Positions 1-6,549 of a DNA stretch of 15,799 bases are shown in pieces. The stretch comes from Roseobacter sp. (GTDB lineage: Bacteria; Pseudomonadota; Alphaproteobacteria; Rhodobacterales; Rhodobacteraceae): positions 1 through 15,799 of the forward strand of contig JAGXHB010000276.1 in assembly GCA_024636425.1 (NCBI GenBank), given 5' to 3'. Under the pieces are notes generated by a model. It saw only the letters and a program-made list of their open reading frames with translations. It was not told where the DNA came from and did not search any database. Made by a program: the position numbers and the translations under genes. How positions within the stretch are numbered: the stretch's first letter is position 1; each line of letters starts with the position of its first letter.

Positions 1-836
1 ATGGGGAGGTATACGGTTTCAAATACGTCAACGGCCACCCCTCCAATACCAAGGCAGGGCTGCAGACCGTCACCGCCTTTGGCCTTCTGGCCGATGTCAG
101 CAACGGCTATCCGGTCCTGTTGTCTGAAATGACGCTGCTGACTGCATTGCGCACGGCGGCGACCTCGGCCGTGGTGGCGCGGCTGCTGGCACCGAAGGGC
201 GCGCATGTCATGGCGATGATCGGCAACGGCGCGCAGTCTGAATTTCAGACGCTGGCAATGAAAGCGATTGTCGGCATCGACGAAGTGCGCCTTTACGACA
301 TCGACCCTGCCGCCACCGCGAAATGCGCGGCAAATCTGCAAGGCTCAGGCCTCAAGGTTGTCACCTGTGATACCGCCGAAGACGCGATGGTGGGCGCGCA
401 GATCGTGACCACCTGCACCGCGGACAAGCAATATGCCACGATCCTGACCGACAACATGGTCGGCACCGGCATCCACATCAACGCCATCGGCGGCGATTGC
501 CCCGGCAAGACCGAATTGGCACCGGCGATCCTGCACCGTGCGGGCATCTTTGTGGAATACCCCGAACAGACACGGATCGAAGGCGAGATTCAGCAACTTG
601 AACCCGACCATCCGGTCACAGAAATCTGGGAAGTGCTGACGGGCAAGGCCAAAGGTCGCACGACTGCAGACCAGATCACGCTTTTCGACAGCGTGGGCTT
701 TGCAATCGAGGATTTTTCGGCATTGCGCTATGTCCGTGACCAGATCAGGGCAACAGGGTTGTTCGATCCGCTGGACCTGCTGGCCGACCCCGAAGACCCC
801 CGTGACCTCTTTGGCATGTTGCAACGCGCAGGCTGA
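1..836 (+). CDS. ornithine cyclodeaminase, 5' end cut off by the window
   Basis: Ornithine cyclodeaminase converts L-ornithine to L-proline and ammonia using bound NAD; it is a cytosolic enzyme of arginine and ornithine breakdown. The reading frame is already open at base 3 and continues to the TGA at 834-836, so the N-terminus lies outside the window; the TTG at 120 is internal, because the family-typical stretch YVNGHPSNTKAG precedes it. Visible marks are SEMTLLTALRTAATSA (substrate and NAD region), a nucleotide-binding turn GNGAQSEFQ near bases 220-250, and INAIGGDCPGKTEL, whose Asp codon (495-497) matches the catalytic Asp of the ornithine cyclodeaminase/mu-crystallin family. The gene converges on the FAD monooxygenase with only 2 nt between stops. 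Some family members act on other amino acids, but the motifs fit the ornithine-type enzyme well. An arginase gene is a common upstream partner but is not visible here. Confidence 0.9.
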   Translation, partial: GEVYGFKYVNGHPSNTKAGLQTVTAFGLLADVSNGYPVLLSEMTLLTALRTAATSAVVARLLAPKGAHVMAMIGNGAQSEFQTLAMKAIVGIDEVRLYDIDPAATAKCAANLQGSGLKVVTCDTAEDAMVGAQIVTTCTADKQYATILTDNMVGTGIHINAIGGDCPGKTELAPAILHRAGIFVEYPEQTRIEGEIQQLEPDHPVTEIWEVLTGKAKGRTTADQITLFDSVGFAIEDFSALRYVRDQIRATGLFDPLDLLADPEDPRDLFGMLQRAG

Positions 837-838
837 TC

Positions 839-2011
839 CTATCTCGGGGCGGCTGTCACGTCGTGATGGTAAAGCCAGTTGAACGCACCCGTCATCGCCC
901 AAGGTGCCACCAGGCTGGCCAGCCGCAACCCCATATGCGCGCCCGTCCGTACCAGCCCCGGATGCAGATGATAGCGCGCGGCGTTGCCCGCTGCCGTCTT
1001 GATGACCCGACGCACCCGCATTTCACGCGCGGACTGGTAGCACTCAAGCGCCTTGGCTGCGGGCTGGCCAAGCACGCAATCGGCCAGCACCCACGCATCC
1101 TCGAGCGCCATATTCGCACCTTGCGCCAGAAACGGCAGCGTCGGATGCGCCGCATCCCCCACCAGTGCCACGCCGTCGCGGTGCCAGACGTCCGCGACCG
1201 GATGCAGGTGCAACCCCCAGAGCGTGCAGTGGTCAACAGCGGCGATCATCTCGGCGGCGCGACCGCCGAAATCGGCAAAAGCACTGCGTAGATTGGCAGG
1301 ATCGTCCGCAAGGCTCCATCCTTCGGGGGCCCAATCGCGCCGTTCCTGCACAGCGACGAGGTTGACCATCTGCCCGCCCCGGACCGGATAGCTGACCAGA
1401 TGCCGGCCCGGCCCCATGGTCACATGCGCTTCGGCAGGATGGTCGAACCTGTTGGGCACAACTGCGCGCCATGCCACCTGGCCTGAAAAGGTCGCGGCAC
1501 CGGGGCCGTTCAGGACATCACGGGTCTTGCTGTGAAGCCCGCTGGCATCAACGATCAGCTCGGCCCGCCGGAGCGTGTCAGACCCCATCGAAAGCTGCGG
1601 GGAGTGACCTGGCATGATCCGGTCCACCGCACTGCCAAGCTCTATCGACACGTTGCCGCGTTTGGCAGCGCCCAACAATACCTCGACCAGATCGGCGCGG
1701 TGCATGAAATAATAAGGGTGGTCCTTGCGCCCGCGCAGCAGGTCAATACGCGCCACCCGCCTGCCCGCCTTATAATCCTGCAAGACCACTGCCTGCCCGC
1801 GCACGGCACCCCGTTCTTTCAGCTTTGCCTCAAGTCCCAAGGCGCGCAGGACGGCCACGCCGTTGGGGCTGATCTGCAGGCCGGCCCCGACTTCAGCGAT
1901 CCGTGGAGCTTGCTCCATCAAGGTCACGGCCATGCCACGCCGCGACAAGGCGGCGGCAGTGGCAAGGCCCCCGATACCGCCACCTACGACGATTGCATTG
2001 CTGATGGTCAC
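839..2011 (-). CDS. FAD-dependent monooxygenase, salicylate hydroxylase-like
   Basis: A 390-residue class A flavoprotein hydroxylase, normally using NAD(P)H and O2 to hydroxylate a small, often aromatic, substrate. The dinucleotide-binding GGGIGG is at residues 10-15 with the ribose-binding Glu at 33. The family stretch GLQISPNG follows at 44-51, HRAD at 104-107, and the second FAD motif GDAAHP at 285-290 followed by QGANMALEDA. The start is a GTG at 2009-2011 with a strong GGAGG site 8 nt upstream, and the FAD fold begins at once. One oddity is that the usual A-D-G motif before the hairpin reads DASG at 155-158, with Ser in place of the conserved Asp. No ring-cleavage or transport gene sits nearby, so the substrate cannot be inferred; ubiquinone-type or 3-hydroxybenzoate-type hydroxylation are alternatives. 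It lies downstream of dksA on the same strand but is separated by a terminator. Confidence 0.85.
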   Translation of the reverse strand: MTISNAIVVGGGIGGLATAAALSRRGMAVTLMEQAPRIAEVGAGLQISPNGVAVLRALGLEAKLKERGAVRGQAVVLQDYKAGRRVARIDLLRGRKDHPYYFMHRADLVEVLLGAAKRGNVSIELGSAVDRIMPGHSPQLSMGSDTLRRAELIVDASGLHSKTRDVLNGPGAATFSGQVAWRAVVPNRFDHPAEAHVTMGPGRHLVSYPVRGGQMVNLVAVQERRDWAPEGWSLADDPANLRSAFADFGGRAAEMIAAVDHCTLWGLHLHPVADVWHRDGVALVGDAAHPTLPFLAQGANMALEDAWVLADCVLGQPAAKALECYQSAREMRVRRVIKTAAGNAARYHLHPGLVRTGAHMGLRLASLVAPWAMTGAFNWLYHHDVTAAPR

Positions 2012-2016
2012 GCTCC

Positions 2017-2025
2017 GGTCCTCCG
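2017..2025 (-). promoter_or_regulatory. ribosome binding site fixing the GTG start of the monooxygenase
   Basis: Read on the minus strand, CCGGAGGACCGGAGC stands directly before the GTG at 2011-2009. The GGAGG core is 8 nt from the start codon. This supports the GTG as initiator, since no ATG lies close by in frame. Confidence 0.6.
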
Positions 2026-2033
2026 GTAAATGT

Positions 2034-2067
2034 AAAAAAGCGCCGCAGGTTCAACCACGACGCTTTT
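2034..2067 (-). terminator. intrinsic terminator downstream of dksA
   Basis: On the minus strand AAAAGCGTCG (2067-2058) pairs with CGGCGCTTTT (2045-2036), giving a 10-bp stem with one G-U pair, and the second arm runs into six T's. The loop contains a further short GGT/ACC pairing. It starts 25 nt after the dksA stop and ends before the ribosome site of the monooxygenase, so it should separate the two genes, at least partly. Confidence 0.75.
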
Positions 2068-2091
2068 CAGATCTCTCAACCGCGCAGGCGG

Positions 2092-2514
2092 TCATTCATC
2101 CCGGTGGACTTTCTCGCGGCGCTCGTGACGCTCCTGGGCCTCAAGGCTCATCGTGGCGATCGGACGCGCATCAAGCCGCTTGAGTGAAATCGGCTCTCCG
2201 GTGACGGAGCAATAGCCGAATTCGCCCTCTTCGATCCGGCGTAGCGCCGCGTCGATCTTGCTGACCAGCTTGCGGGCGCGGTCGCGGGTGCGAAGTTCCA
2301 ACGCCCGGTCGGTTTCTTCGGATGCACGGTCGGTAACGTCAGGAATATTGCGTGTCCCGTCTTGCAGACCTTCGATCGTGTCCCGACTGCCTGCCAGCAG
2401 TTCGGATTTCCAACTCAGCAACTTGCGTCTGAAATATTCGACTTGCCGCTCATTCATGAACGGTTCGTCCTCTGCTGGACTGTATGTATCCGACAGAAAA
2501 ACTTCCTGGTTCAT
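2092..2514 (-). CDS. dksA: RNA polymerase-binding transcription factor DksA, single-cysteine alphaproteobacterial type
   Basis: DksA binds in the secondary channel of RNA polymerase and, with ppGpp, adjusts promoter use during the stringent response. The chosen ATG (2512-2514) gives 140 residues beginning MNQEVFLSD, the usual alphaproteobacterial N-terminus, with GGGGAAAG as ribosome site. The coiled-coil tip DxxDxA is intact (D59, D62, A64 in NIPDVTDRAS). The C-terminal globular part keeps only one of the four zinc cysteines: C102 remains, while the other three positions are T105, S123 and A126. The single-cysteine form is known in Rhodobacter sphaeroides, where DksA still works, so this is a lineage trait and not damage. 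The gene is divergent from the MoxR ATPase gene and ends in a clear terminator. The upstream in-frame extension is rejected as leader. Confidence 0.93.
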   Translation of the reverse strand: MNQEVFLSDTYSPAEDEPFMNERQVEYFRRKLLSWKSELLAGSRDTIEGLQDGTRNIPDVTDRASEETDRALELRTRDRARKLVSKIDAALRRIEEGEFGYCSVTGEPISLKRLDARPIATMSLEAQERHERREKVHRDE

Positions 2515-2676
2515 ATCTTTCCCCATAGCGATCTTCGATCCAATCATTGAGGCCCGTCTCCCGACACCGCTTCTGCAGCGGCATCTAACGCAGCATTTGA
2601 CGATTGTCACTACACAATGCGGACGTTTATTGGTTTAAGGGCACCAAATAGCGCGTGAAAGAAGGTTGATAACAAG
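2515..2676. promoter_or_regulatory. divergent intergenic region between dksA and the MoxR gene
   Basis: This 162-base gap must hold the promoters of both dksA (leftward) and the ATPase gene (rightward). I see no convincing -35/-10 pair for either. It contains an inverted repeat ATTGT-N6-ACAAT at 2603-2618, which could be a regulator site, and a 5-bp hairpin CCGCT/AGCGG at 2567-2581 that would lie in the dksA leader. The ATPase ATG is preceded by GAAGG 11 nt away, a rather long spacing. Confidence 0.45.
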
Positions 2677-3516
2677 ATGAAATTCCAAGGAACCGACGAC
2701 TACGTAGCAACGGACGATCTGACGATCGCAGTCAATGCCGCCGTCACACTGGAGCGTCCACTGCTCGTCAAAGGGGAACCCGGCACCGGCAAGACCGAAC
2801 TCGCGCGGCAGGTATCGAACGCGCTTGGGCTGCCGATGATCGAATGGAACATCAAATCGACCACGCGTGCCCAGCAAGGTCTGTATGAATATGACGCCGT
2901 CAGCCGCCTGCGGGACAGCCAGTTGGGCGAAGAACGCGTGCATGACGTCAGGAATTATATCCGCAAAGGCAAACTCTGGCAGGCGTTCGAGGCTGAGGGC
3001 AAGACGGTCCTGCTGATCGACGAAATCGACAAGGCCGACATCGAGTTTCCGAACGACCTCTTGCAAGAGCTTGATAAGATGGAGTTTTTCGTCTACGAGA
3101 CAGGCGAGACAATCAAGGCTGTCAACCGCCCCATCGTCATCATCACCTCGAACAATGAAAAGGAACTGCCCGACGCCTTCCTGCGCCGCTGTTTCTTTCA
3201 CTACATCCGCTTTCCCGAAATGGACACGCTGCGCAAGATCGTCGAAGTCCATCATCCCGGGATCAAGGAAAACCTGCTGACCACTGCGTTGACCCAATTC
3301 TACGAGATTCGGGATCAACAGGGGCTCAAGAAAAAGCCGTCGACGTCGGAAGTGCTGGATTGGCTGAAATTGCTGCTGGCCGAGGATATGGATGCCGCCG
3401 ACCTGAAGAAGGACGGCAAGAGTGCGCTGCCAAAGCTGCATGGTGCGCTGCTCAAGAATGAACAGGATGTGCATCTGTTCGAGCGCCTTGCCTTCATGGC
3501 ACGGGCACAAAAATAG
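2677..3516 (+). CDS. MoxR-family AAA+ ATPase
   Basis: MoxR ATPases are AAA+ chaperones that usually act with a VWA-domain partner to mature or activate an enzyme or envelope complex. This one has 279 residues: Walker A GEPGTGKT at 33-40, Walker B VLLIDE at 111-116, sensor 1 TSNN at 157-160, and the arginine pair FLRRC near 168-172. It is soluble, with no signal or membrane helix. The likely partner is the CoxE-like VWA protein encoded at 5362-6549 on the same strand. Unusually, the two are not adjacent: a lipoprotein gene and a tiny membrane protein gene lie between. A hairpin follows 20 nt after the stop, so the downstream genes may have their own promoter in the 280-base gap. The family call is firm; the target is unknown. 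The symbol coxD would go beyond the evidence, because no CO dehydrogenase genes are present. Confidence 0.9.
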   Translation: MKFQGTDDYVATDDLTIAVNAAVTLERPLLVKGEPGTGKTELARQVSNALGLPMIEWNIKSTTRAQQGLYEYDAVSRLRDSQLGEERVHDVRNYIRKGKLWQAFEAEGKTVLLIDEIDKADIEFPNDLLQELDKMEFFVYETGETIKAVNRPIVIITSNNEKELPDAFLRRCFFHYIRFPEMDTLRKIVEVHHPGIKENLLTTALTQFYEIRDQQGLKKKPSTSEVLDWLKLLLAEDMDAADLKKDGKSALPKLHGALLKNEQDVHLFERLAFMARAQK

Positions 3517-3797
3517 CCGACTTCACAAAATCTGGTGGGGCAAGCGTATTTGCCCCATATTCACTTGTGGCGTGCATGACACGCACGTCACAACCCTGCC
3601 TTAATTGTTGATATTTTTCTCTCTTTTGCCATGGTTGCTCCCTAGAATGGTCCGGTTAGTGGGCAAAAAGATCCTGTAATCAGCTCAAAAGGGCAGGCAG
3701 GTAACATGATTTATATGATTTCGGCACGGTATGTGCGGCTCGTGCGCTGGTTTTTTGCGGATGGTGTCTGGTGTGCCGGCCCTTCCGTTTCGGGAAA
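3517..3797 (+). other. 281-base gap between the MoxR and DUF2927 genes
   Basis: Besides the hairpin at 3536-3557, the gap holds the near-palindrome TGACACGCACGTCA at 3578-3591 and an AT-rich segment around 3601-3630 that would suit a promoter, though I cannot assign -35 and -10 boxes with confidence. It also contains a possible 33-codon leader reading frame (3706-3807), listed separately. Confidence 0.4.
3536..3557 (+). terminator. hairpin just after the MoxR gene, possible weak terminator
   Basis: TGGGGCAA (3536-3543) pairs perfectly with TTGCCCCA (3550-3557) around a 6-nt loop GCGTAT. It starts 20 nt after the stop codon at 3516. No T-run follows, so it may be a weak terminator, an mRNA 3'-end stabiliser or a pause site. 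Confidence 0.4.
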
Positions 3798-3807
3798 ATG
3801 GTCGTGA
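3706..3807 (+). CDS. possible 33-codon leader peptide overlapping the DUF2927 start
   Basis: An ATG at 3706 opens a 33-codon frame beginning MIYMISARYVRLVRWFF and ending in a TGA at 3805-3807. AGG of GGCAGGCAGGTAAC lies about 5 nt before the ATG. The stop overlaps an in-frame GTG (3804-3806) of the downstream DUF2927 gene as GTGA, the arrangement seen in translationally coupled genes. It does not resemble any family I know, and at this length an open frame can be chance. It could be a leader peptide, a small basic membrane-associated peptide, or nothing. Confidence 0.25.
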   Translation: MIYMISARYVRLVRWFFADGVWCAGPSVSGKWS

Positions 3808-5165
3808 GAGGGCGCTTTTTGTTCCCGATCATGCTCGTGGTCAACGCCTGCGTTCCCGCGTCCCACCCCGGCGAAGTCTCCCGTGCGTCTTTTGAGACGC
3901 CGATCACATCTCTGCCACCGATGAAAAGCTTTGCGGCACATCTTCCTTCTGCGCCACCACGGTCGAACAATGATCTGTCGCTTGATTTCATCGAATTGTC
4001 CTTTCGCATGGAAAGCGGCAAAGATCTTCCGGTCCTGACCCGGTTCGAAGGGCCGATCACTCTGCGCGTTACGGGCGCGCCGCCCCCGACGCTTGCTGCC
4101 GATCTGTCACGGCTTATCGGTCGTCTGCGGTCCGAGGCGCGCATAGACATCCGCACCACCAATGACGACACAGCCAACATCACGGTAGAGGCCGTCAGCC
4201 GCGCAAGGATCCGGCAGATCTTGCCGCAGGCCGCCTGCTTTGTCGCTCCGAACGTCAGCAGCCTTGCCGAATACCGCAAGGCCCGCAGATCCTCCCTGAC
4301 CAACTGGTCCTTGATGAAAACCCGCACGAAAGTGTCTGTTTTCCTGCCCAACGATGCGAGCCCGCAAGAATTACGCGACTGTCTGCACGAGGAGGTCGCG
4401 CAGGCCCTCGGGCCGCTCAACGATCTCTATCGGCTGCCGGATTCCGTCTTCAACGATGACAATGTGCATACCGTCCTGACGGGCTTCGACATGATGATCC
4501 TGCGCGCCTACTATGACCCGGCTTTGCGATCGGGCATGACCCGGGGGCAGGTTGTAGACGCCCTGCCCGGCATCCTGGCGCGGATCAACCCGCGCGGCAC
4601 CTCGACCGCGTCGCGTTTCGTCACGCGCACACCGCGGGAATGGAATGCCGCGGTTCAGGGTGCCCTTGGCCCCGGCCGGTCCGACGGGCAGCGTCAGGAT
4701 GCGGCCTACAGCGCCATCAAGATCGCGCAAACCCTTGGCTGGGAGGATCATCGCCGCGCCTTTGCGCATTACGCCATGGGGCGTGCGCTGCAATCGGGCG
4801 ATGCAGAAGCGGCGCACAAGCAATACCAACTGGCCGAAGTCTTCTATGCCCGCAATGCAGGCACCGACCTGCACCGCGCGTATGTGGCCACGCAGCTGGG
4901 TGCCTATGCCATCTCCAAGGGGGATGGTGCCGAAGCACTGCGGCTTATTGGCCCACATGTCGAAACCGCACGCGACCGCGAAAACGCAGCCCTTCTGAGC
5001 ACCCTTCTTTTGTTGCGTGCAGAGGCGCTGGAGCTTGAAAACCGCGCCGCCGAGGCCCGTTTGGTCAGGCTGGACAGTCTGGGCTGGGCGCGCTACGGCT
5101 TTGGCTCTGACTGGGCTGTGCGGGCCAAGATGCGCGAGATCGCGTCCCTGAACCCGCTCAAGTAA
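3798..5165 (+). CDS. DUF2927 domain lipoprotein with C-terminal helical repeats
   Basis: A 455-residue protein, function unknown. From the ATG at 3798 the N-terminus carries two arginines (R4, R6), a hydrophobic run FLFPIMLVV and a lipobox-like VNAC with Cys18, so it is probably a lipoprotein; Asn before the Ala is not typical. The DUF2927 region spans roughly residues 50-240. Its core DCLHEEVAQALGPLND (starting near 194) followed by DSVFNDDN is the family hallmark and looks like a decayed zincin helix: HEEVA lacks the second His of HExxH. The last 170 residues are Ala-rich paired helices resembling TPR repeats, suggesting protein binding. It is followed 19 nt later by the 57-residue membrane protein and then by the VWA gene, so an envelope role with the MoxR/VWA pair is plausible. 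Starts at GTG 3771 or GTG 3804 are possible; no strong ribosome site decides between them. Confidence 0.75.
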   Translation: MVVRGRFLFPIMLVVNACVPASHPGEVSRASFETPITSLPPMKSFAAHLPSAPPRSNNDLSLDFIELSFRMESGKDLPVLTRFEGPITLRVTGAPPPTLAADLSRLIGRLRSEARIDIRTTNDDTANITVEAVSRARIRQILPQAACFVAPNVSSLAEYRKARRSSLTNWSLMKTRTKVSVFLPNDASPQELRDCLHEEVAQALGPLNDLYRLPDSVFNDDNVHTVLTGFDMMILRAYYDPALRSGMTRGQVVDALPGILARINPRGTSTASRFVTRTPREWNAAVQGALGPGRSDGQRQDAAYSAIKIAQTLGWEDHRRAFAHYAMGRALQSGDAEAAHKQYQLAEVFYARNAGTDLHRAYVATQLGAYAISKGDGAEALRLIGPHVETARDRENAALLSTLLLLRAEALELENRAAEARLVRLDSLGWARYGFGSDWAVRAKMREIASLNPLK

Positions 5166-5184
5166 GCAAGCAAAGCGGGTTTGA

Positions 5185-5358
5185 ATGATCGTATTAATCT
5201 TTGCCATCTGTGGCGCATTGCTGGGCGGGTACACCGCCCGCAAACGCAAGGGAAACCGTAAGGACATCGCACAATATGCTGCCGGCTATGCGATGGCCTT
5301 TATCATTGTGGGCATGATCCTTACAGTCATCATCGACAGAGTGTTGAGCGGAGGTTAA
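5185..5358 (+). CDS. 57-residue two-helix membrane protein of unknown function
   Basis: A short frame easily missed by annotation, from ATG 5185 to TAA 5356-5358. It begins MIVLIFAICGALLGGY, a membrane helix (residues 2-16), followed by a strongly basic loop TARKRKGNRK (17-26) and a second helix at about 35-50 (MAFIIVGMILTVII). By the positive-inside rule the loop faces the cytosol and both ends the outside. It lies 19 nt after the DUF2927 stop and 3 nt before the VWA start; the GGAGG ribosome site of the VWA gene overlaps its last codons, which favours a real, co-transcribed gene. A weak GCGGG precedes its own ATG. I do not recognise the family. It could be a membrane anchor or adaptor for the VWA/MoxR pair. 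Confidence 0.7.
   Translation: MIVLIFAICGALLGGYTARKRKGNRKDIAQYAAGYAMAFIIVGMILTVIIDRVLSGG
5350..5354 (+). promoter_or_regulatory. ribosome binding site of the VWA gene inside the preceding gene
   Basis: GGAGG at 5350-5354 lies 7 nt before the ATG at 5362 and within the last codons of the 57-residue membrane protein gene. This shows tight operon packing and supports the start chosen for the VWA protein. Confidence 0.65.
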
Positions 5359-5361
5359 CCC

Positions 5362-6549
5362 ATGTTCCTGCCCTTTTTCGACCAGTTGCGCCGCCACAAG
5401 GTGCCCGTTTCAATGCGGGAGTTTCTGGCGTTTCTGGATGGGATGGCGGCAGGACTTGCGACCTATGATGTCGATGCGTTCTACTACCTTGCCCGCGTCA
5501 GCATGGTGAAGGACGAGCGTAACATCGACAAGTTCGACCAGGCCTTTGCTGCGGCATTTAAAGGGTTGGAAAACATTAGCTTGGACGACGTTCTTGAAGC
5601 TGTTGATATCCCCAAGGACTGGCTGGAAAAGATGGCTGAAAAGCATCTGTCCCCAGAGGAGAAGGCCGAGATCGAAGCCGCTGGCGGCTTTGACAAGCTG
5701 ATGGAGAAACTGCGCGAACGTCTGGCGGAACAAAAAGGCCGCCATCAGGGCGGCAACAAATGGATCGGCACGGCCGGCACCTCGCCATTCGGGGCGTATG
5801 GCTACAACCCCGAGGGCGTGCGCATCGGTCAGGACGAAAGCCGCCACCAACGCGCGGTCAAGGTCTGGGACAAGCGCGAATTCAGGAACCTGGACGATAC
5901 CGTCGAACTGGGCACCCGCAACATCAAGGTCGCACTGAAACGTCTGCGCCGGTGGGCCCGCGACGGAGCCACAGAAGAGCTTGATCTGGGCGGCACGATC
6001 CGCGCAACCGCCGAGCACGGGTATCTTGACGTCAAAACCCGACCAGAGCGGCGCAACGCGGTAAAGGTTCTGCTGTTTCTGGACGTTGGCGGTTCGATGG
6101 ACCCGCATATCAGAACGGTCGAGGAATTGTTCAGCGCGGCGAAGGCCGAATTCAAACATCTGGAATATTTCTACTTCCACAACTGCCTGTATGAAGGTGT
6201 CTGGCGCGACAACCGCCGTCGCTGGGCCGAACAGCAATCGACGCAGGAAATCCTGCGCACCTATGGGCCGGATTACAAATGTATTTTCGTGGGTGACGCG
6301 TCGATGTCGCCCTATGAAATCGCCTATCCGGGCGGAGCCAACGAACATTGGAACCCCGAGGCCGGATCGGTCTGGCTAACCCGCGCACGCGAGCAGTGGA
6401 ACAGCAGCCTGTGGATCAATCCGATCCCGGAAAAATACTGGCCCTATACGCAGTCAATCAAGATGGTTCAGGAAATCTTTGGACCCGACGCGATGGTGCC
6501 GATGACGCTTGAGGGTCTCAGCCGCGGCATGAAGGCACTGATCCGCTAG
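5362..6549 (+). CDS. VWA domain protein, CoxE-like partner of the MoxR ATPase
   Basis: A 395-residue soluble protein. The N-terminal half is helical and charged; the C-terminal half is a von Willebrand factor A fold starting near residue 232. The metal-ion site reads DVGGS at 241-245 in place of the classical DxSxS, so Gly replaces the first Ser, followed by MDPH; a later Asp at 312 (VGDAS) could complete the site. VWA proteins of this type act with MoxR ATPases to load or remodel a target, for example in metal-cofactor enzyme maturation. The gene lies 3 nt after the small membrane protein gene and in the same orientation as the ATPase gene at 2677. Its stop shares CTAG (6546-6549) with the convergent ohrR-type gene. 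The family is clear, the target is unknown, and no CO dehydrogenase or nitric oxide reductase genes are present to suggest one. Confidence 0.87.
   Translation: MFLPFFDQLRRHKVPVSMREFLAFLDGMAAGLATYDVDAFYYLARVSMVKDERNIDKFDQAFAAAFKGLENISLDDVLEAVDIPKDWLEKMAEKHLSPEEKAEIEAAGGFDKLMEKLRERLAEQKGRHQGGNKWIGTAGTSPFGAYGYNPEGVRIGQDESRHQRAVKVWDKREFRNLDDTVELGTRNIKVALKRLRRWARDGATEELDLGGTIRATAEHGYLDVKTRPERRNAVKVLLFLDVGGSMDPHIRTVEELFSAAKAEFKHLEYFYFHNCLYEGVWRDNRRRWAEQQSTQEILRTYGPDYKCIFVGDASMSPYEIAYPGGANEHWNPEAGSVWLTRAREQWNSSLWINPIPEKYWPYTQSIKMVQEIFGPDAMVPMTLEGLSRGMKALIR

Noticed and set aside
345..902. 185-codon minus-strand open frame
   Set aside because: Antisense to ornithine cyclodeaminase and overlapping the end of the monooxygenase; composition is that of a shadow frame.
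2515..2610. In-frame cysteine-rich N-terminal extension of DksA (32 residues with CCVRCRC)
   Set aside because: It uses a non-family N-terminus, while MNQEVFLSD at 2514 matches the usual start and has a ribosome site; the extension lies in the divergent promoter region.
2635..3510. 291-codon minus-strand open frame
   Set aside because: Antisense shadow of the MoxR ATPase, which has full Walker motifs.
4371..5267. 298-codon minus-strand open frame
   Set aside because: Antisense to the DUF2927 gene and the 57-residue gene; no start context or family marks.
5410..6348. 312-codon minus-strand open frame
   Set aside because: Antisense shadow of the VWA gene.
2677..6549. Carbon monoxide dehydrogenase maturation cluster (coxD/coxE)
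   Set aside because: No coxL, coxM, coxS or other maturation genes are present; only the two general partner families match.
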